NCBI GenBank assembly: GCA_041905785.1
Contig: JAYRKJ010000015.1
Span: 1-64,000, forward strand
Source: Roseateles_B sp041905785
Lineage (GTDB): Bacteria > Pseudomonadota > Gammaproteobacteria > Burkholderiales > Burkholderiaceae_C
DNA length: 64,000 nt
Direction of reading: 5' to 3'
Shown here: piece by piece, positions 61,455 to 64,000 of the stretch
How positions within the stretch are numbered: the stretch's first letter is position 1
Layout: the number at the start of each line of letters is the position of its first letter
Made by a program: the position numbers and the translations under genes
Notes under the pieces: generated by a model
Seen by the model: the letters and a program-made list of their open reading frames with translations, nothing else
The model's database searches: none
What the model was told of the DNA's origin: nothing

Positions 61455-61586
61455 TCAGCGCTCGTGCTGGTCCGGTTCGGACGGCTGTTCGCGCTCACCG
61501 TGCTTGCGGCCGGCGAACATGGTCCACCAGACGATGAAGATCAGCAGGCCCAGGGCCGCCAGGGCCTCCAGCACAATCACGCCCAT
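61455..61586 (-). CDS. Small single-span membrane protein (43 aa)
   Basis: MGVIVLEALAALGLLIFIVW is a membrane helix, followed by WTMFAGRKHG and a charged tail (EREQPSEPDQHER). A strong GGAGGCGG site precedes the ATG, which favours a real gene despite its size. It lies between Gcr and the divergently oriented mltA, whose proposed start overlaps this one by two bases on the opposite strand. Function unknown. Confidence 0.65.
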   Translation of the reverse strand: MGVIVLEALAALGLLIFIVWWTMFAGRKHGEREQPSEPDQHER

Positions 61587-62781
61587 GTTGTCCGCCTCCT
61601 CCGCATCCGCATTTGCCAAGACCGGCCCATCCATCCGCCGCCCGGGCCGCAGCCGCTCGGGCTGGCTGGGCGCGGCGATTCTAGGGCTGCTGGCCGCCTG
61701 CAGCAGCACACCGCTGGCGCCGCCAGCGCCCACGCCCACCGGCGTCACCCCGGCCGACCCGCAGCAGCCCGCGGCCCCCATGCTGCTGCGCGAGCGCGCC
61801 CGCTGGGTGCAGGCCAGTTGGTCTGAGCTTCCCGGCTGGAACGAAGACAGCGCCCTGGCCGCCTGGCCGGCCCTGCTGCGCTCCTGCAGCAAGCCCGCGC
61901 CGGGCTGGGCCGTCGCTTGTGCCAAGGCGCTCGCGGCCGACCCGCAGGACGAGATCGAATTGCGCGCCTGGTTGCGCGAGCATTTGCAACCCTGGCGCGT
62001 TGAAAGCCTGGATGGCCAGACCGAAGGCCTGGTGACCGGCTACTTCGAGCCGCTGCTGCAGGCCGCGCGCAAGCCCCAGGGCACCTTCCGCCTGCCCGTG
62101 CACGGCGTGCCGCCGGACCTGGCCCAGCGCCGCCCCTTCTTCACCCGTGCCCAGATCGAAGGCGATGCAGCCGTGAAGGCCCGCCTCAAGCCGCAGGAGC
62201 TGGCCTACGTGGACGACGCGCTGGAGGCCCTGGTTCTGCACATCCAGGGCTCGGGCCGCGTGCAGATGCGCGAACCTGACGGCCAGCTGCGCCTGCTGCG
62301 CCTGGCCTTCGCAGGCCACAACGACCAGCCCTACCAATCCATCGGCCGCTACTTGATCGACAAGGGCGAGCTGCGGCCCGGCGAGGCCTCCTGGCCCCAG
62401 ATCCGCGACTGGGCGCGGCGCAACCCGGCGCGCATGAACGAGCTGCTGTGGGCCAATCCGCGCTATGTGTTCTTCCGCGAGGAACCTCTGCCCGACCCCG
62501 AGCTGGGCCCCAAGGGCGCGCAGGGCGTGCCGCTGACGCCAGGCCGCTCCATCGCCGTGGACAAGGCCAGCATCCCCTACGGCACGCCCGTCTGGCTGGA
62601 CGCCACCGAGCCGCTGAGCAACACGCCGCTGCGCCGCCTGGTAGTGGCACAGGACACCGGCAGTGCCATCGTCGGCGCCGTGCGGGCCGACTTCTTCTGG
62701 GGCTGGGGCCCGGATGCCGAGGCGCAGGCCGGGCGCATGAAGCAGCCCCTGCGACTGTGGGTGCTGTGGCCGCGCGCCTGA
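61585..62781 (+). CDS. mltA: Membrane-bound lytic murein transglycosylase A
   Basis: This is a lipoprotein that cleaves peptidoglycan with formation of 1,6-anhydro-MurNAc. A hydrophobic signal ending in the lipobox LLAAC leads into the MltA core: 'GLVTGYFEPLLQAARKPQGTF', 'LVLHIQGSGRVQM', 'GHNDQPYQSIGRYLIDKGEL', 'NPRYVFFREE' and the 3D-domain 'LVVAQDTGSAIVGAVRADFFWGWG' with its catalytic Asp. The start is uncertain: the ATG at 61585 lacks a ribosome site and gives a long N-region. The anhydro-products could reach the AmpG-like permeases and NagZ in this window. Confidence 0.93.
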   Translation: MLSASSASAFAKTGPSIRRPGRSRSGWLGAAILGLLAACSSTPLAPPAPTPTGVTPADPQQPAAPMLLRERARWVQASWSELPGWNEDSALAAWPALLRSCSKPAPGWAVACAKALAADPQDEIELRAWLREHLQPWRVESLDGQTEGLVTGYFEPLLQAARKPQGTFRLPVHGVPPDLAQRRPFFTRAQIEGDAAVKARLKPQELAYVDDALEALVLHIQGSGRVQMREPDGQLRLLRLAFAGHNDQPYQSIGRYLIDKGELRPGEASWPQIRDWARRNPARMNELLWANPRYVFFREEPLPDPELGPKGAQGVPLTPGRSIAVDKASIPYGTPVWLDATEPLSNTPLRRLVVAQDTGSAIVGAVRADFFWGWGPDAEAQAGRMKQPLRLWVLWPRA

Positions 62782-62791
62782 GCCCTGGCGC

Positions 62792-63070
62792 TCAGTCCGT
62801 GATCTGCACACCCTTCCAGAAGGCGACACGCCCCTTGATGGCCGCAAAAGCCTCGGTCGGCTCCGCGTAGAACCAAACGGCGTCCGGATTGAACTCGCCG
62901 TTGACCAGCAGGCTCAGGTACTGAGCCTGCCCCTTCTCGCTGCTGCTGCGGTGGTTGCTGAAGCTGGTGTAGGTCTTGTTCAGCGAGGACTCGGGAAAGT
63001 AGTGGTTGCCGTCCACCAGCACCGTGTCATTGCTCTCGGCGAGGATCACGCCGTTCCAGATGGCTTTCAT
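62792..63070 (-). CDS. DUF427-family protein
   Basis: This 92-residue protein begins MKAIWNGVILAESNDTVLVDGNHYFPESSLNKTY and carries the DUF427 pattern through 'YFPESSL', 'EKGQAQYLSLLVNGEFNPDAVWFYAEPTEAFAAIKGRVAFW'. The family is small and soluble with a beta-tent fold; its reaction is not known. The start at 63070 fits the family. Confidence 0.93.
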   Translation of the reverse strand: MKAIWNGVILAESNDTVLVDGNHYFPESSLNKTYTSFSNHRSSSEKGQAQYLSLLVNGEFNPDAVWFYAEPTEAFAAIKGRVAFWKGVQITD

Positions 63071-63149
63071 GGCCAGGACTCCCGGATTGAAGATGCCGCG
63101 ACTATAGGGCGCTGTTGCCGGCCCGGGTCCAGCCCCGACAATCCGCCCC

Positions 63150-63407
63150 ATGCAGCAAGCCCTGAAACGTTTCCAGACCTACCGCGGCAAGGACATCCGC
63201 ATCACCAGCGGCAGCGCCCGCGAGCTGCCGCCGGGCAGCTTCGCCGTCCTGGCCATCGGCGGCGGTGCCGAGGGCTGGGGCCTGGCCCACATCGGCCCGG
63301 ATGGTGATGCAGCCGACCTCGGTGGCGAGTACTACTTCGCCAGCGCCGAGGAGGCGCTGGACTTCCTGCATCAGCTGATCGACCTGATGCTGGACGGCGG
63401 CGCCTGA
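63150..63407 (+). CDS. Small conserved-looking protein of unknown function (85 aa)
   Basis: I do not recognise a family. The sequence (MQQALKRFQTYRGKDIRITSGSARELP...) looks like a folded soluble protein. It has a Gly-rich loop (AIGGGAEGWGLAHIGPDGD) and an acidic helical C-terminus (SAEEALDFLHQLIDLMLDGG). No signal peptide and no strong ribosome site. It lies between divergent DUF427 and convergent GDYXXLXY genes. Confidence 0.7.
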   Translation: MQQALKRFQTYRGKDIRITSGSARELPPGSFAVLAIGGGAEGWGLAHIGPDGDAADLGGEYYFASAEEALDFLHQLIDLMLDGGA

Positions 63408-63436
63408 GGCCGGCCCGCACCGCACCGCCGTGCCGC

Positions 63437-64000
63437 TCAGGGCAGACGGCGCAGGTCCTTGTCCGCCAGGCCCACCAGCAGCGCACGGCCATCCGGCAGC
63501 ACACGGAACTCGCCGTAGCTCGCGGCGCGGAACTGCGGCTCCTGGCCTTCCTGGAAGTACCAGGCGTCGCTGACCAGGGTCCAGCGGCCATTGACCGGAC
63601 TGAGTTCCAGCGGCTGCCAGCCCGGCGTCGGCGGCGCATCCGGGCCCAGCAGGCGCGCATCGCCGAGCACGCCCCGCTCGTCCAGGCGGCCCTCGATGCG
63701 GGGGCGCGGCTGCCAGGGGCCGGTGCTTTCCGCCAGCGCCGGCGGTGTCGGCAGTGCGTAGTTGAGCCGCATGTAGTCGCCCTGGATCAGCGAGCGGGGG
63801 TCGACCGGCGCCAGCTTCACGAAGACCGGCTTCCCCTGCGCGATCAGGCGTTCCTTCTGCCAGATCAGGCCGTTCACCAGGCCCAGGCTCAGCACGGCAC
63901 AAAGGGGGATGGCCCAGCGCGCGGCGCCGTCGGGCCGAACCAGAGCGGACCACTGATCCTTGCGCGGCGCTCGGGTCAGCCACAGCCAGGCGCCCAGCAC
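63437..64000 (-). CDS. GDYXXLXY-domain protein, C-terminal part (runs off window)
   Basis: These 187 residues hold a membrane segment ('WAIPLCAVLSLGLVNGLIW'), then a periplasmic GDYXXLXY domain with the name-giving motif GDYMRLNY and 'RALLVGLADKDLRRLP' at the end. In relatives this domain is fused to, or encoded beside, DUF4401/DUF2157 membrane proteins. The residues before the helix (LGAWLWLTRAPRKDQWSALV) suggest a fusion to an upstream membrane domain that lies outside the window. Confidence 0.85.
   Translation of the reverse strand: MLGAWLWLTRAPRKDQWSALVRPDGAARWAIPLCAVLSLGLVNGLIWQKERLIAQGKPVFVKLAPVDPRSLIQGDYMRLNYALPTPPALAESTGPWQPRPRIEGRLDERGVLGDARLLGPDAPPTPGWQPLELSPVNGRWTLVSDAWYFQEGQEPQFRAASYGEFRVLPDGRALLVGLADKDLRRLP

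Overview
The window is high-G+C DNA from a betaproteobacterium of the order Burkholderiales, most likely the Roseateles/Mitsuaria/Pelomonas/Rubrivivax side of the order. The main clues are the tuf-tRNA-Thr-Gly-Tyr block at the left edge, a scattered trp operon carrying an extra amidotransferase-like gene, an ApaG-Gcr-MltA neighbourhood, and an N-acetylglucosamine (GlcNAc) gene set with a TonB-dependent receptor, a halogenase-like flavoprotein and NagX. Nothing looks like a prophage, insertion sequence or CRISPR array. The genus is inferred from gene content alone.

Layout. 1-602: the 5' end of tuf and three tRNA genes. 603-1210: a repeat-rich gap. 1211-3841: a TonB-dependent receptor. 4001-9653 (minus): a class I lanthipeptide operon, lanB-lanC-precursor-precursor-precursor. 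10185-11711: a tryptophan-halogenase-family flavoprotein. 12111-13115: an exported unknown. 13194-21911 (minus): a tightly coupled GlcNAc operon, nagK-GntR regulator-nagA-SIS deaminase-GH3 hexosaminidase-AmpG-like permease-GH16-nagX. 22177-29179 (minus): trpE-amidotransferase-trpG-ltaE-trpD-unknown membrane protein-trpC-ung. 29555-32556: a chalcone-isomerase-like protein, gph, a porin and a small PstS-like protein. 32927-36224: an MFS permease and the pseudouridine genes psuK-psuG. 36391-40769: an RND efflux pair. 40811-42733: a diguanylate cyclase and an LMW phosphatase. 42858-44311: an HTH protein and a Cys-rich small protein. 44431-48592: two orphan binding proteins and a histidine kinase. 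49100-56859: a C39-peptidase ABC exporter, its HlyD adaptor, two tiny double-glycine peptides, a 133-residue protein and a large winged-helix/STAND regulator. 57075-64000: housekeeping genes.

How the parts may work together. (1) A 17-bp direct-repeat box, TGGTA(T/C)-N5-TGGTA(T/G), repeats at an 11-bp period. It lies in front of nagK (two copies), the halogenase and the lanthipeptide operon, with degenerate versions before the TonB receptor. It resembles the NagQ box I recall from xanthomonads, so the GlcNAc regulator may also touch the receptor, the halogenase and the lanthipeptide genes. (2) A 20-bp sequence close to the Vibrio fischeri lux box lies upstream of lanB, which suggests quorum control. 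(3) The lanthipeptide operon has no exporter, although its precursors carry double-glycine-type leaders. The C39 exporter 40 kb away could serve them.

The two most novel candidates are both peptide systems. The lanthipeptide cores contain a repeated (S/T)-x-x-C-P-P-A unit. The 52.6-52.9 kb locus encodes two 43-44-residue peptides with near-identical leaders and octapeptide tails (PQVQNDGA, PIIENNGT). The second tail is echoed, at 19 of 20 bases, in the C-terminus of the adjacent 133-residue protein.
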